Assembly (NCBI RefSeq): GCF_001654495.1
Contig: NZ_CP015849.1
Location: 4,005,501 to 4,069,500 of the forward strand
Length of the DNA: 64,000 bases
DNA from: Streptomyces sp. SAT1
GTDB taxonomy: Bacteria; Actinomycetota; Actinomycetes; Streptomycetales; Streptomycetaceae
Direction of reading: 5' to 3'
The notes under the pieces were generated by a model. The model saw nothing but the letters and a program-made list of their open reading frames with translations, was not told where the DNA came from and did no database searches. Position 1 is the first letter of the stretch, and the number at the start of each line of letters is the position of its first letter. The translations under genes were made by a program, and so were the position numbers. Below, one piece after another: positions 34,432 to 43,540 of this stretch.

Positions 34432-35043
34432 CTACTCGGGCAGTCGAAGTTCCAGGTCCGCGCGCGGTGCGACACCCGTGCGGGTGACGGCGCCCAGCAG
34501 GCCCGCCACGTCGCCCCGGCCGGGGAGCTGAGCGTCGGGGTCCACGTCGTGCCACGGCGCGAGGACGAACGCGCGTTCGTGGGCGCGGGGGTGGGGGAGG
34601 GTGAGGAGCGGGTCGTCGGAGACGACGTCGGCGTAGGAGACGATGTCGACGTCGATGGTGCGCGGGCCCCAGCGCTCGTCGCGGACCCGGTGGAAGGCCT
34701 CCTCGATGGCGTGCGCCCGCTCCAGCAGGGAGGACGGCGGCAGCGTCGTCTTCAGGACCACCACCGCGTTGAAGTACGACGGCTGTGTGCCGGGCTCGAC
34801 GCCCCACGGCTCCGTCTCGTAGACCGGGGAGACGGCCTTGATGCGGACGCCCGGGGTGTCCTCCAGCGCGTCGACGGCGCCCTGGAGGGTCTCCAGGCGG
34901 TTGCCGAGGTTGGAGCCGAGGGAGAGTACGGCGCGTTTCGGGTTGCTGAGCGTGGTGTCGGCCGCGTCGACCTGCTCGACGACGGAGGCGGGCACCGGCT
35001 GGACGGTCGGGTCGCTGTGACCCTGGAGGAAAGGTCGGGTCAT
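34432..35043 (-). CDS. folK: 2-amino-4-hydroxy-6-hydroxymethyldihydropteridine pyrophosphokinase
   Basis: 203 residues. Family motifs are LSLGSNLGNRLETLQ, VYETEPWGV, YFNAVV and RWGPRTIDVDIV, followed by LPHPRAHERAFVLAPW. It transfers pyrophosphate from ATP to 6-hydroxymethyl-dihydropterin. ATG 35043 overlaps the folB stop codon (ATGA), indicating translational coupling. The first about 35 residues, before the conserved core, are an extension of low conservation. Confidence 0.95.
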   Translation of the reverse strand: MTRPFLQGHSDPTVQPVPASVVEQVDAADTTLSNPKRAVLSLGSNLGNRLETLQGAVDALEDTPGVRIKAVSPVYETEPWGVEPGTQPSYFNAVVVLKTTLPPSSLLERAHAIEEAFHRVRDERWGPRTIDVDIVSYADVVSDDPLLTLPHPRAHERAFVLAPWHDVDPDAQLPGRGDVAGLLGAVTRTGVAPRADLELRLPE

Positions 35044-35399
35044 ACTCGGCTCCGGGTGATGGTGACGGTCACGTCGTCGAAGGGGACCGTGATCGGGGCG
35101 TCCGGCTTGTGGACGCAGACCTCGACCTCCAGGACGCCCTCGTGCTTGAGGCAGGTCTGGGCGATGCGCTCGGCGAGGGTCTCGATGAGGTTCACCGGCT
35201 CGCCCTCCACCACGGCCACGACCTCTTCGGCCACGATGCCGTAGTGCACGGTCTTCGCCAGGTCGTCGTCGGCCGCGGCCTGCCGGGTGTCCACCCCCAG
35301 GACGATGTCGACGAGGAAGGTCTGGCCGTCCTCGCGCTCCTTGGGGAACACACCGTGGTGCCCGCGGGCCTTCAGGCCGCGCAGCGCGACACGATCCAC
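35040..35399 (-). CDS. folB: Dihydroneopterin aldolase
   Basis: 119 residues from GTG 35399, eight bases after AGGAG, matching the family length. It shows LRGLKARGHHGVFPKERE, VHYGIVAEEV, GEPVNLIETLAERIA and the KPDAPI motif. It cleaves dihydroneopterin to hydroxymethyl-dihydropterin. The frame is open 35 codons further upstream, but that part is noncoding in character. It lies between the NTF2-like gene and folK. Confidence 0.95.
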   Translation of the reverse strand: MDRVALRGLKARGHHGVFPKEREDGQTFLVDIVLGVDTRQAAADDDLAKTVHYGIVAEEVVAVVEGEPVNLIETLAERIAQTCLKHEGVLEVEVCVHKPDAPITVPFDDVTVTITRSRV

Positions 35400-35647
35400 G
35401 CGAATCACTCCTGCAGTCGTCGGTGACGGCCGGGTCGTACCGCGTGCGGGCGGTACACCGGCCTCGGACGAATCTACCTGCGGGCGCCGACACCGCCGGG
35501 ACACGGGGGCGCCGGGGCGAGCCGCACCCGGGAGCTTTCACCCGGTGTTTCCGCTGGAGAACCCGGTTGCTCACCGGCCGGTGGCCGCCCCCGCCGCCGG
35601 GCCCGTGATTCCGGCCACTTCCGCGTCGGTGTCCGTCGCCCACCCGT

Positions 35648-36151
35648 TCACGCGGGCGGGCCGTCCTCCTCGTCGCTGTCGTTCTCGGCCAGAACCGGGG
35701 AGGCGTGGTGCGACCAGAGCTTCCAGCCGAGCGGGGTGCGCCGGAACACGTTGGTGGCGACGACGAGCTGTCCGACCAGCGGGCCCAGCTCGTCGCCGGC
35801 GGCGGGCGCCGGACCGCCGCTGAGGATGTTCTCGGTGCAGGTCACCAGGGCGGTGTCGCCGGTGACCGAGACATGCACATCGGTCAGGAAGAACTGGATG
35901 TAGTCGGTGTTCGCCATGATCAGCGCGTAGCTGCGCAGGACCTCGCCGCGGCCGGTGAGCACCGGCCAGCCGGGGTGCACGCAGGAGATCACACCGGTGT
36001 CCGCCGGGTCGTGGTACTCCTCGTCGACGCCCAGGTCGGACGGGGTGAGCCAGAGGGAGGTCAGCTCCTCGAAGTCGCCCTGCTCCAGTGCCTCGTAGAA
36101 GGCGGTGTTGGCCGCTTCCACCTGTTCCACGTCCGTGTGGGGAGCGCTCAC
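35648..36151 (-). CDS. NTF2-like (SnoaL-fold) protein in the folate operon
   Basis: 167 residues. The cone-shaped NTF2-like fold is suggested by VEAANTAFYEALEQGDFEELTSLWL, TGRGEVLRSYALIMAN and VVATNVFRRTPLGWKLWSHHAS. Such proteins bind small ligands or act as enzymes without sequence-diagnostic residues, so the role is unknown. GTG 36151 overlaps the folP stop codon by 4 bases. The position between folP and folB is conserved in Streptomyces, suggesting a link to folate metabolism. Confidence 0.85.
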   Translation of the reverse strand: MSAPHTDVEQVEAANTAFYEALEQGDFEELTSLWLTPSDLGVDEEYHDPADTGVISCVHPGWPVLTGRGEVLRSYALIMANTDYIQFFLTDVHVSVTGDTALVTCTENILSGGPAPAAGDELGPLVGQLVVATNVFRRTPLGWKLWSHHASPVLAENDSDEEDGPPA

Positions 36152-37080
36152 CGGGCTCCTTCGGGGGAGCCGGCCGGGCCGTCCGCCGGGGCGGTGCCGG
36201 TCGCGCGCGCCTGTTCCGTCGCGCGCGCCTGTTCCACGGCGCGTGCGACCCGTACGGCGTCCGCTGTGGCGCGTACCTCGTGAACGCGGACCGCCCACGC
36301 TCCGGCGTGCGCCGCGAGCGCGGAGACGGCGGCCGTGGCCGCGTCGCGCTCGCGGGCGGGCGGCGGAGCGCCCTCCGGTCCGGCCAGGACACGGCCGAGG
36401 AACCGCTTGCGGGAGGCGGCGACCAGGACGGGGTGGCCCAGGCCGAGGATCCGGTCGAGGCGGGCCAGGAGCATCAGGTCGTGCTCGGCGTCCTTGGAGA
36501 AGCCGAGGCCGGGGTCGACGACGACGCGGTCGGGGGCGATGCCGCCCTCCAGGACGGCCTCCACGCGCGCGTGCAGCTCGTCGGCGACCTCGGTGACGAC
36601 GTCGGCGTAGACGCCCCGGACGTTGCCGCCCTGGAGGAAGCCGCGCCAGTGCATCACGACGAAGGGCGCGCCCGCGTCCGCGACCGCGGGGATCATCGCG
36701 GGGTCGGCGAGGCCGCCGCTGACGTCGTTGACGAGGGCGGCGCCGGCCGCGAGCGCCTGCTCGGCGACGCGGGCCCGCATGGTGTCCACGGAGAGGGTGA
36801 CGCCCTCGGCGGCGAGCCCCCGGACGACCGGCAGGACGCGCCGCAGCTCCTCGTCCTCGTCGACGCGCGGGGCGCCGGGGCGGGTCGACTCGCCGCCGAC
36901 GTCGACCAGGTCGGCCCCCTGGGCGACCAGGTCGAGGCCGTGCTTGACGGCGGTCGTCGTGTCGAACCAGCGGCCGCCGTCGGAGAAGGAGTCGGGTGTC
37001 ACGTTGACGACCCCCATGACCGCGCAGCGGTCCCATGCCGGTAGGCCCGCCACTCGGCCGCGCCCGCTCTGGTTGCTCAT
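36148..37080 (-). CDS. folP: Dihydropteroate synthase
   Basis: 310 residues. VMGVVNVTPDSFSDGGRW and LVDVGGESTRPGA are the two DHPS signatures; DVSGGL, VVDPGLGFSKDAEHD and ASRKRFLG supply pterin- and pABA-site residues. It condenses hydroxymethyl-dihydropterin-PP with p-aminobenzoate and is the sulfonamide target. The C-terminal about 40 residues contain a short repeat (RAVEQARATEQARATG). ATG 37080 is 6 nt from TACGCT, a likely -10, so the operon's mRNA may be leaderless. Confidence 0.95.
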   Translation of the reverse strand: MSNQSGRGRVAGLPAWDRCAVMGVVNVTPDSFSDGGRWFDTTTAVKHGLDLVAQGADLVDVGGESTRPGAPRVDEDEELRRVLPVVRGLAAEGVTLSVDTMRARVAEQALAAGAALVNDVSGGLADPAMIPAVADAGAPFVVMHWRGFLQGGNVRGVYADVVTEVADELHARVEAVLEGGIAPDRVVVDPGLGFSKDAEHDLMLLARLDRILGLGHPVLVAASRKRFLGRVLAGPEGAPPPARERDAATAAVSALAAHAGAWAVRVHEVRATADAVRVARAVEQARATEQARATGTAPADGPAGSPEGAR

Positions 37081-37086
37081 ACGTTC

Positions 37087-37092
37087 AGCGTA
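37087..37092 (-). promoter_or_regulatory. -10 hexamer TACGCT of the folate operon, leaderless configuration
   Basis: TACGCT reads on the minus strand and ends 6 nt before the folP start codon. No Shine-Dalgarno sequence is present. Confidence 0.45.
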
Positions 37093-37224
37093 GGCCCCGT
37101 GCCCGGGGCCGATCCCGTTGACCCGGGCGGCCGGCCGCCGGTACGGGAGCGGCCCGAGCGGTCGCCGCCTCCGGCCGGGAGGCGGGCGGTCGCTCGGGCC
37201 GCGGGGGTGCGGGGCGCGCGCGGG

Positions 37225-39060
37225 TCAGGCGGCGCGTACGTCCCGTTCGGCCACTGCGTGCGCGCACGGGCGCTGGGCGGCCTTGCGGCGGCGCAGGAAG
37301 CGCGGCACGGGCAGGGCCAGGTTGACGAAGCCCTCGGCCTGCATGGCGGCGAAGCCGATGCGGGCCAGGTCCGAGGAGGAGCGGTAGACGACGAACCGCG
37401 GCTCCCAGCGGGGCTGGAACTTGGCGTTGAACTTGTACAGCGACTCGATCTGGAACCACCGCGACAGGAACACCAGCAGCCCGCGCCAGGCGCGCAGCAC
37501 CGGGCCCGCGCCGATCTTCTCGCCGCGGGCGAGGGCGGAGCGGAACATCGCGAAGTTGAGCGAGACCCGGCTGATGCCGAACTTCGGGGCGGCCTGGAGC
37601 GCCGCGACGATCAGCAGTTCGTTCATGCCGGGGTCGGCGGAGCGGTCGCGGCGCATCAGGTCGAGGGAGACGCCGTCCTCGCCCCACGGCACGAAGTGCA
37701 GGACCGCCTTCAGGTCGCCGAACTCGCCCGGCTCGTCGTCCTGCTTGTGCGCGGTGGCTATGAGGCAGTCGCCGTCGGCGGCGTCGCCGATGCGGCCGAG
37801 CGCCATGGAGAAGCCGCGCTCGGTGTCGGTGCCGCGCCAGTCCTCGGCGGCCTCCCGGACGCGCTCCAGTTCGGCGTCGCCGAGGTCACGGATACGCCGT
37901 ACCCGGGTTTCGTAGCCGGCCCGTTCGATGCGCTTGACCATTTGGCGGACGTTGCGCATCGCGCGTCCGGCGAGTGAGAAATCCGCGACGTCGACCACCG
38001 CCTCGTCGCCCAGCTCCAGGGCGTCCAGACCGGTCTCGCGGGTCCAGACCTCGCCGCCGGTCTCGGAGCAGCCCATGACGGCGGGCGTCCAGGAGTGGGC
38101 CTTGGCCTCGTCCATGAAGCGCTCGATGGCGCCCGGCCAGGCCTCGACGTCACCGATGGGATCGCCGCTGGCGAGCATCACGCCGGAGACCACGCGGTAG
38201 GTCACCGCGGCCTTGCCGCTGGGGGAGAACACGACGGCCTTGTCGCGGCGGAGCGCGAAGTGGCCGAGGGAGTCGCGGCGGCCGTGCTTGGCCAGCAGCG
38301 CGCGCAGCTGGACCTCGTCCTCCTCGGTCAGCCGGGCCGCCGGGTGTTCGGGCCGGAAGGCCAGGTAGATCGTGGTGACCGCGGTGATCCAGCCGAGGGC
38401 GCCCAGGGAGAAGGCGACGGTCCAGGAGGTGTTGCCCTGGTAGTCGACGGGGCCCTCGAAGCCGACGAGGCCGTAGACGACGTGGGTGAGCCGGTCCGCG
38501 ACGCTCGGGTCGCCGACCATGCGGTCCGTGTGGACGCTGACGATGAGCATGCCCAGCGCCAGCGAACCGGCGCTCATCAGCACGAAGTTGGTCAGCGCCC
38601 GCCACCTGCTGCGCGGGTCGGGCAGCGCCGAGAACTCCTTGCGGTGCAGCACCAGCGGGGTGAGCAGCGCGAGGGCGATGACGACGCCGACCACGGAGTG
38701 CCGGTAGACGAACTCGGCCGCCGCGCCCGCCGGGAGCAGCGCCACGGCGGCGCGCCAGGCACGGCGCTTGCGCCGGCGCAGGCCGTGCGCGAGCAGCAGC
38801 AGGAGGACGCCGGCGCTGAGCGAGAGGGCCGCGGCGAAGGGCCCGAACGAGCCCGGCAGCACCTCGGCCCAGGCGTGCATCCGGCTGTGCCGGAAGCGTG
38901 GGAAGACGCCCGCGGCGATGTCCAGCAGGCCCACGACCGCGCAGGCCCTGCCGATCAGCGTGGGGACCGCCTCAGGGCGTGGACCGCGCAGTATGCGCCG
39001 TACCCGGCCTGATCCGCTCGGAACCCCGCCCGGCTTTTCCCCATCTATCCTGACAGACAT
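37225..39060 (-). CDS. MprF-like membrane protein with a C-terminal DUF2156 aminoacyltransferase-type domain
   Basis: 611 residues. The N-terminal about 260 residues contain six or so membrane helices. The cytoplasmic C-terminal part (about 290-590) has the phosphatidylglycerol lysyltransferase (GNAT-like) segments FSLAGRAMRNVRQMVKRIE, DAELERVREAAEDWR and FQIESLYKFNAKFQPRWEPRFVVY. MprF proteins transfer an amino acid from aminoacyl-tRNA to phosphatidylglycerol and flip the product, changing surface charge. The amino acid is not predictable. ATG 39060 (MSVRIDGEK) is the most natural start, although its ribosome binding site is weak. Confidence 0.85.
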   Translation of the reverse strand: MSVRIDGEKPGGVPSGSGRVRRILRGPRPEAVPTLIGRACAVVGLLDIAAGVFPRFRHSRMHAWAEVLPGSFGPFAAALSLSAGVLLLLLAHGLRRRKRRAWRAAVALLPAGAAAEFVYRHSVVGVVIALALLTPLVLHRKEFSALPDPRSRWRALTNFVLMSAGSLALGMLIVSVHTDRMVGDPSVADRLTHVVYGLVGFEGPVDYQGNTSWTVAFSLGALGWITAVTTIYLAFRPEHPAARLTEEDEVQLRALLAKHGRRDSLGHFALRRDKAVVFSPSGKAAVTYRVVSGVMLASGDPIGDVEAWPGAIERFMDEAKAHSWTPAVMGCSETGGEVWTRETGLDALELGDEAVVDVADFSLAGRAMRNVRQMVKRIERAGYETRVRRIRDLGDAELERVREAAEDWRGTDTERGFSMALGRIGDAADGDCLIATAHKQDDEPGEFGDLKAVLHFVPWGEDGVSLDLMRRDRSADPGMNELLIVAALQAAPKFGISRVSLNFAMFRSALARGEKIGAGPVLRAWRGLLVFLSRWFQIESLYKFNAKFQPRWEPRFVVYRSSSDLARIGFAAMQAEGFVNLALPVPRFLRRRKAAQRPCAHAVAERDVRAA

Positions 39061-39195
39061 CGCATCCCATAGTTCTGCGAGAGACCTTGAATCCGGTGCC
39101 GATCCGGGCATCCGGCGACATTGCGCCCTCTAGGACGGTGTCTGGGGCAGGAAGGTTCACTCCCCACCCGGAATCCGGGTCGAAGGCCAGGGAAA

Positions 39196-39240
39196 GCCCG
39201 GGTCCCGCCGGCGCCGTCGAGGCGCCGGCGGGACCCGGGC
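39196..39240. promoter_or_regulatory. Perfect 20-bp inverted repeat upstream of the esterase gene
   Basis: 39196-39215 and 39221-39240 are perfectly complementary with a 5-nt loop GTCGA. It lies in the divergent gap 26 bp before ATG 39266, so it is either a transcriptional block or a structured mRNA leader of the esterase gene. Confidence 0.6.
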
Positions 39241-39265
39241 ATGGAATGCAGGCAGGAAAGAGCTC

Positions 39266-40390
39266 ATGGGTCTCACGAGCAAGAAGGTGCTGGTACTGGC
39301 GGTGCTGTTCGCCGTACTGCTGTTCGTCGCCACGGTGTGGCTGTGGCCACGGCTGGCACGGCGCAACTGGCGGGCGGTCAGCGGCCGGATCGGCATCCTG
39401 GCGGCCACCCAGGCGGCGATCTTCGCCTGCGTCGGCCTCGCCGCCAACCAGGCCTTCGGCTTCTACGCCAGCTGGGCCGACCTGTTCGGCCAGGAGACGG
39501 ACCAGGGTGTGGTCGTCGACCATATGGCGGGCGGTGCGACCGGGCCGCTGCGTGTGGTCGGCACCCAGCAGGTGCAGATGGCAGGCGGATCCCGGCCGCA
39601 GCTGACGGGGCAGATACAGAAGGTCGACATCGTGGGCCGTACGTCCCACATCGCCTCGCCCGCGTTCATATACCTGCCGCCGGAGTACTTCCAGCCGCAG
39701 TACCGCACCCGTACGTTCCCCGCGTCCGTGATCCTCACCGGCTACCCGGGCACCGCCCAGGCGCTCGTCAGCAAGCTCAACTACCCGCGTACGGCGCAGG
39801 AGCTGGCCAAGCAGGGCCGGATGGAGCCGATGATCCTGGTGATGCTGCGGCCGACGGTCGCGCCGCCGCGCGACACCGAGTGCGTGGACATCCCGGGCGG
39901 TCCGCAGACCGAAACCTTCTTCGGCCGCGATCTGCCGGACGCGGTGTCCGCGCACTACCGGGTCGGCAAGAAGCCGGGCGGCTGGGGCATCATCGGTGAT
40001 TCCACGGGCGGATACTGCGCGCTGAAACTCGCCATGCACCACCCCGAGGTGTATGGCGCGGGGGCCGGTCTGTCGCCTTACTACAAGGCGCCGATCGACC
40101 CGACGACCGGTGATCTGTTCCAGGGGAACAAGGAGCTGAAGAATCGCGCCGACCTGGCCTGGTTCATCAAGCACCAGCCGGCTCCCGACACTTCGCTGCT
40201 CGTCACCAGCAGCAAGCAGGGCGAGAGCAACTACAAGGCGACGCTCAGGTTCATAGACGCGGTCAAGGCGACGAAGAAGACCCATGTCTCGTCGATCATC
40301 CTGGACAGCGGCGGCCACAACTTCAACACCTGGCGGCGCGAGATCCCGCCGACCCTCCAGTGGGTCAGCGCGCGGCTGGCGGAGCGCTGA
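39266..40390 (+). CDS. Membrane-anchored alpha/beta-hydrolase, esterase D/mycolyltransferase-like
   Basis: 374 residues. Two N-terminal hydrophobic segments (VLVLAVLFAVLLFVATVWLW and a second near 45-65) anchor it. The catalytic domain has IIGDSTGGYCALKLA with the nucleophile motif GDSTGG, and DSGGHNFNTWRRE carrying the His. The fold matches esterase D, S-formylglutathione hydrolase and antigen-85-type enzymes, although Streptomyces lacks mycolic acids. An extracellular esterase or acyltransferase role is inferred. ATG 39266 follows GGAAAGAG. Confidence 0.85.
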   Translation: MGLTSKKVLVLAVLFAVLLFVATVWLWPRLARRNWRAVSGRIGILAATQAAIFACVGLAANQAFGFYASWADLFGQETDQGVVVDHMAGGATGPLRVVGTQQVQMAGGSRPQLTGQIQKVDIVGRTSHIASPAFIYLPPEYFQPQYRTRTFPASVILTGYPGTAQALVSKLNYPRTAQELAKQGRMEPMILVMLRPTVAPPRDTECVDIPGGPQTETFFGRDLPDAVSAHYRVGKKPGGWGIIGDSTGGYCALKLAMHHPEVYGAGAGLSPYYKAPIDPTTGDLFQGNKELKNRADLAWFIKHQPAPDTSLLVTSSKQGESNYKATLRFIDAVKATKKTHVSSIILDSGGHNFNTWRREIPPTLQWVSARLAER

Positions 40391-40448
40391 GACGGTGCTT
40401 GCGAGGTGCCGTGGAGAGGCATCGATAAATGATCTTGGAAATGCCCCG

Positions 40449-40487
40449 GAGTTCGGCCGAACTCGCCCCATGCCCGGTCCGAACTCC
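40449..40487. promoter_or_regulatory. Palindrome GAGTTCGGCCGAACTC with a third half-site
   Basis: Perfect 16-bp palindrome at 40449-40464; the half-site CCGAACTC recurs at 40479-40486. It lies in the 181-bp gap between the esterase and the next gene. It could be an operator, or alternative stem arms of a terminator. Confidence 0.45.
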
Positions 40488-40571
40488 TGATGTGCTGTGA
40501 AGATTTCGGTATGGCCGCCTTTTTGCGGGGCGGCCCACCATGATTCGCCTACGCGCGGTAAGTTTCTGGCC

Positions 40572-41990
40572 ATGCCACGTGGACGTCACCGCCATTCCCC
40601 TCCCTTGCACAGGCTGCTGCCCCCCACGGCGATCGCCGGCGTCTCTGTCGTCTGCGCCCTGGGGCCCTGGGTGTTCACGGCACCGGTGGTGCTGCGGTCT
40701 CTCGCGGCGGCCGCCGCGGTGACGGCGGTCGCCGGTGCGGTCGTCCTGCGCCGCTGGGACACCCAGGCGGGCCGCCGGGTGGCCGACCTCACGCGCGCGC
40801 GGGCGAGCGACGAGTGGCGCTTCGAGGAACGCGTCGCCGAACTCGAGTCGGACCTGGAGGAGTCGCGCGGACTGCGCTCCCGACTGGAGCAGAAGCTGCG
40901 GGCCAAGCGGTCCGAACTGGCGCGGCTGCGCAACGAGCACGCGGCCCTGCTGCGGCGCTACGCCACGGCCGAGACGGAGCGGGCGAGCGCCCTGGAGGGC
41001 CGCCGCCTGCTGGAGCTCGAGGCGGCCACCGACCTGCCCGCGCTGCCGGCGGCCCCGAGCGCCCAGGCCGTCCCGGCCACCGCGCAGGGATCCGGGTCCG
41101 GCGGGCGCGCGCGGGCGCAGGCACAGGAGCCGTGGGAGCCACAGGAATCCGAGGCGCGGCGGGCGGGCGTGGCTCCCGCCGTGTTCTCCCCCGAGGGCTC
41201 CGCGCTGTTCGCGCGGGCCGGGGCGGCACTGGCGCGGCTCGGCGCGGACGGCGAGCGCGGCGCGCGCGGCGCGCGGGATCACCGCGACGCCGGTGACGGG
41301 GCTGACGCCGGTGGCGGTGCCGGTCCCGTCGACGCCGATGACGACGTTGTCGGCGATGCTGGCGGTGACGACCGGGGTGAGGGCGCCGACCGCGGCGGGC
41401 GGGCCGGGCGCGCGGACGCGGCCCCGGAGGCCGACGCCGAGGCGGGCACGGCCCGCGCGCGGGAGGCGGCGGCCGAGCCGGAGGGGGAGACGGGCACGGC
41501 CCTGTCCGCCGAGGCCGAGGCCGAGTCCGCCGACGCCGCCGGTCGGGCCGATGGCGCCGACGACTCCGGTGCCGACGACTCCGGTGCCGCCGCCGACGCG
41601 GCCGCTCCGGGCGGCAGGCCGCAGCCCCCCGCCGGGCACTTCGCCGTGCCGACCGCGGTGGCCGTCGTGCCGCCCGCGCCCGCGCGGCGCCAGGTGACCG
41701 CGGGCGGGTTCGACTTCTTCGGTACGAAGAAGGGCGCGCCGCCCGCCGCCCTGGACGCCGTCCAGAACGAGGACCTGGCCGACGTCGTCGGCCCGGAGGC
41801 GCTCGCCCTGCACAAGGCCGAGACCGAGACCGCGTCCGAGGCCGCGTCCGAGGCCGGGAGGTCCGGGGCCGGGCACGAGCCCGCCGGGGCGGCGGCCGGG
41901 GCCGAGGCGGCGAACCAGGTCATCGACCTGACCGCCCACGACGAGACCGAGCAGCTCGACGTCCTGGACCTGCGCACGGCGGCGTCCTGA
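40572..41990 (+). CDS. Actinomycete-type membrane-anchored coiled-coil protein with an acidic low-complexity tail
   Basis: 472 residues from ATG 40572; an upstream GTG 40497 is less likely. Two hydrophobic segments (about 20-65) are followed by a coiled coil (about 72-140: DEWRFEERVAELESDLEESR and following). Then come some 250 residues rich in Ala, Asp, Glu and Gly with no clear fold, and a short conserved-looking patch FDFFGTKKG near residue 380. I recognise no family. It may be a structural or scaffold protein at the membrane. It ends before a strong bidirectional terminator. Confidence 0.65.
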   Translation: MPRGRHRHSPPLHRLLPPTAIAGVSVVCALGPWVFTAPVVLRSLAAAAAVTAVAGAVVLRRWDTQAGRRVADLTRARASDEWRFEERVAELESDLEESRGLRSRLEQKLRAKRSELARLRNEHAALLRRYATAETERASALEGRRLLELEAATDLPALPAAPSAQAVPATAQGSGSGGRARAQAQEPWEPQESEARRAGVAPAVFSPEGSALFARAGAALARLGADGERGARGARDHRDAGDGADAGGGAGPVDADDDVVGDAGGDDRGEGADRGGRAGRADAAPEADAEAGTARAREAAAEPEGETGTALSAEAEAESADAAGRADGADDSGADDSGAAADAAAPGGRPQPPAGHFAVPTAVAVVPPAPARRQVTAGGFDFFGTKKGAPPAALDAVQNEDLADVVGPEALALHKAETETASEAASEAGRSGAGHEPAGAAAGAEAANQVIDLTAHDETEQLDVLDLRTAAS

Positions 41991-42027
41991 GGGCGGATCC
42001 ACGCCGAGAAGCGAGCAGCGGTGAACC

Positions 42028-42068
42028 GGTAAGGGGCACGGTCCAAGGGACCGTGCCCCTTACCTTTT
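42028..42068. terminator. Strong bidirectional terminator
   Basis: A perfect 17-bp stem (GGTAAGGGGCACGGTCC and its complement, 42028-42044 / 42048-42064) with a 3-nt loop and TTTT tail. It lies between convergent genes. Confidence 0.92.
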
Positions 42069-42085
42069 GCCACTGCCGTGCCCTG

Positions 42086-43540
42086 TCAGGGCTGTCCGGC
42101 TCCGGCCGCTTCCGAGGGCCCCGTGGCCGGGGCCGCCTGCCCCTCCCGCTCCATCCACCGGTCCGGCCGGGCGTCCCGCCGTCCCGTACGGGAGCGCTCG
42201 GCCTGCGTCCGCAGCAGCCGCTCCGCCTCACCGGTGCCCCGCAGCCGCGCCGTCACCGTCTTGTTCGCGCCGGTGTCCACCTGGACGTCGGCGACGCCCC
42301 AGAGGCGCTCCCAGGGCCCCTGGGTGAGCCGTACGCTCTGCACCTTGGCGTGCGGGACCAGCGCGAGCCGCCGCCGCAGCAGTCCGTGCCGGGCGGCGAA
42401 CACCGTGCCGGTGACGGCGACCCCGTATCCCCGCCAGCGCACCGGGGCGCACCACCGGGCACCGCGCGGCGGCCTGGCCAGGGACGAGGTCTCCGGCACC
42501 GCGACGCCCGGCAGCACCCGGGAGATCACCGACTCGGCGATCTCCCGGGGGGCCACCGGCAGCAGCACCGAGTTCGAGGACCCGGCCACGTCCAGCTCCA
42601 CGCGGACCCAGCCGCGGCCGGTGCCGGGGCCGCCCGCGCCGGGGGCCCGCCAGCGCCGCCACAGCAGCGGTTCCACGATCCGTACGGTCTGCACGCGTCC
42701 CGGCGGCACGGTCTCGTGGGTGCGGTCCAGCAGGCCCCGGTCGATGCGCAGCCCGTCGGGCGACTCGCTCAGCGTCCAGTCGTAGGCGGCGACGAAGCGG
42801 CCCACGCTGCTCGTCACGGCCCCGCCGAGCAGCGGCAGGGCGGTGGCCAGGACCGTCCACAGGCTGTGGGTGGCCAGCCACAGCAGGGACGGCACGACGA
42901 CGGCGGCGAGGAGCGAGCCCCAGGTCGCGCCCATCAGCAGCAGCGAGACGGCTATCACGCGCGCGGGGACGCGGACGAGCTCCCGCGCGGGTGCCTCGCC
43001 GACCTCCTGGGCGGTGTCGGCGGAGAAGCCGGCGGCGCGTGCGAGCAGTTCGGCGCGCAGCGCGCGGGCGTCGTCCTCGCCGAGGAAGGCCAGTTCGTCC
43101 TTCTTGTCGGTCCCTATGACGTCGAGCTTCAGCTTGGCGACGCCCGCGAGCCGGCCGAGCAGGGGCCGGGTGACGTCGACGGCCTGGATGCGCTCCAGGC
43201 GGATGTGCGCGGTGCGCCGGAACAGCAGTCCGGTGCGGATGCGCAGTTCGGTGTCGGTCACCGCGAAGTGCGTGAACCACCAGGACAGAAAGCCGTAGAG
43301 GGCCGCCGCCGGGAGGAGCACGGCGAGGCCGGCCAGCAGCCAGGCCGTGGTCAGCCGGGTCAGCTGCTGCTGCGCCTGGCCGGGGTCGTGGACGGCCCAG
43401 CCGGCGAGCACGGCGACCGGCGCCCAGGCGCGGCGCAGCGGGGTCACCGGGTGCAGCCGCCGCTCGACCACGGGCCGCGTGGCGGCGGGACGTCCCGCGG
43501 CGCCCGCGTCCTCGGTGGCGTCCGCCTCCGGCGCCGTCAC
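42086..43540 (-). CDS. PH-domain (YdbS/DUF304) membrane protein, long form
   Basis: 484 residues. Two paired hydrophobic segments near 65-95 and 185-230, and three PH-like modules typical of DUF304: TELRIRTGLLFRRTAHIRLERIQAVDV, LRIDRGLLDRTHETVPPGRVQTV and FAARHGLLRRRLALVPHAKVQSV. This is the bacterial YdbT type, a membrane protein of unknown function associated with cell-envelope stress. GTG 43540 overlaps the stop of the preceding short YdbS-type gene, so they form a two-gene operon. Confidence 0.88.
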   Translation of the reverse strand: MTAPEADATEDAGAAGRPAATRPVVERRLHPVTPLRRAWAPVAVLAGWAVHDPGQAQQQLTRLTTAWLLAGLAVLLPAAALYGFLSWWFTHFAVTDTELRIRTGLLFRRTAHIRLERIQAVDVTRPLLGRLAGVAKLKLDVIGTDKKDELAFLGEDDARALRAELLARAAGFSADTAQEVGEAPARELVRVPARVIAVSLLLMGATWGSLLAAVVVPSLLWLATHSLWTVLATALPLLGGAVTSSVGRFVAAYDWTLSESPDGLRIDRGLLDRTHETVPPGRVQTVRIVEPLLWRRWRAPGAGGPGTGRGWVRVELDVAGSSNSVLLPVAPREIAESVISRVLPGVAVPETSSLARPPRGARWCAPVRWRGYGVAVTGTVFAARHGLLRRRLALVPHAKVQSVRLTQGPWERLWGVADVQVDTGANKTVTARLRGTGEAERLLRTQAERSRTGRRDARPDRWMEREGQAAPATGPSEAAGAGQP

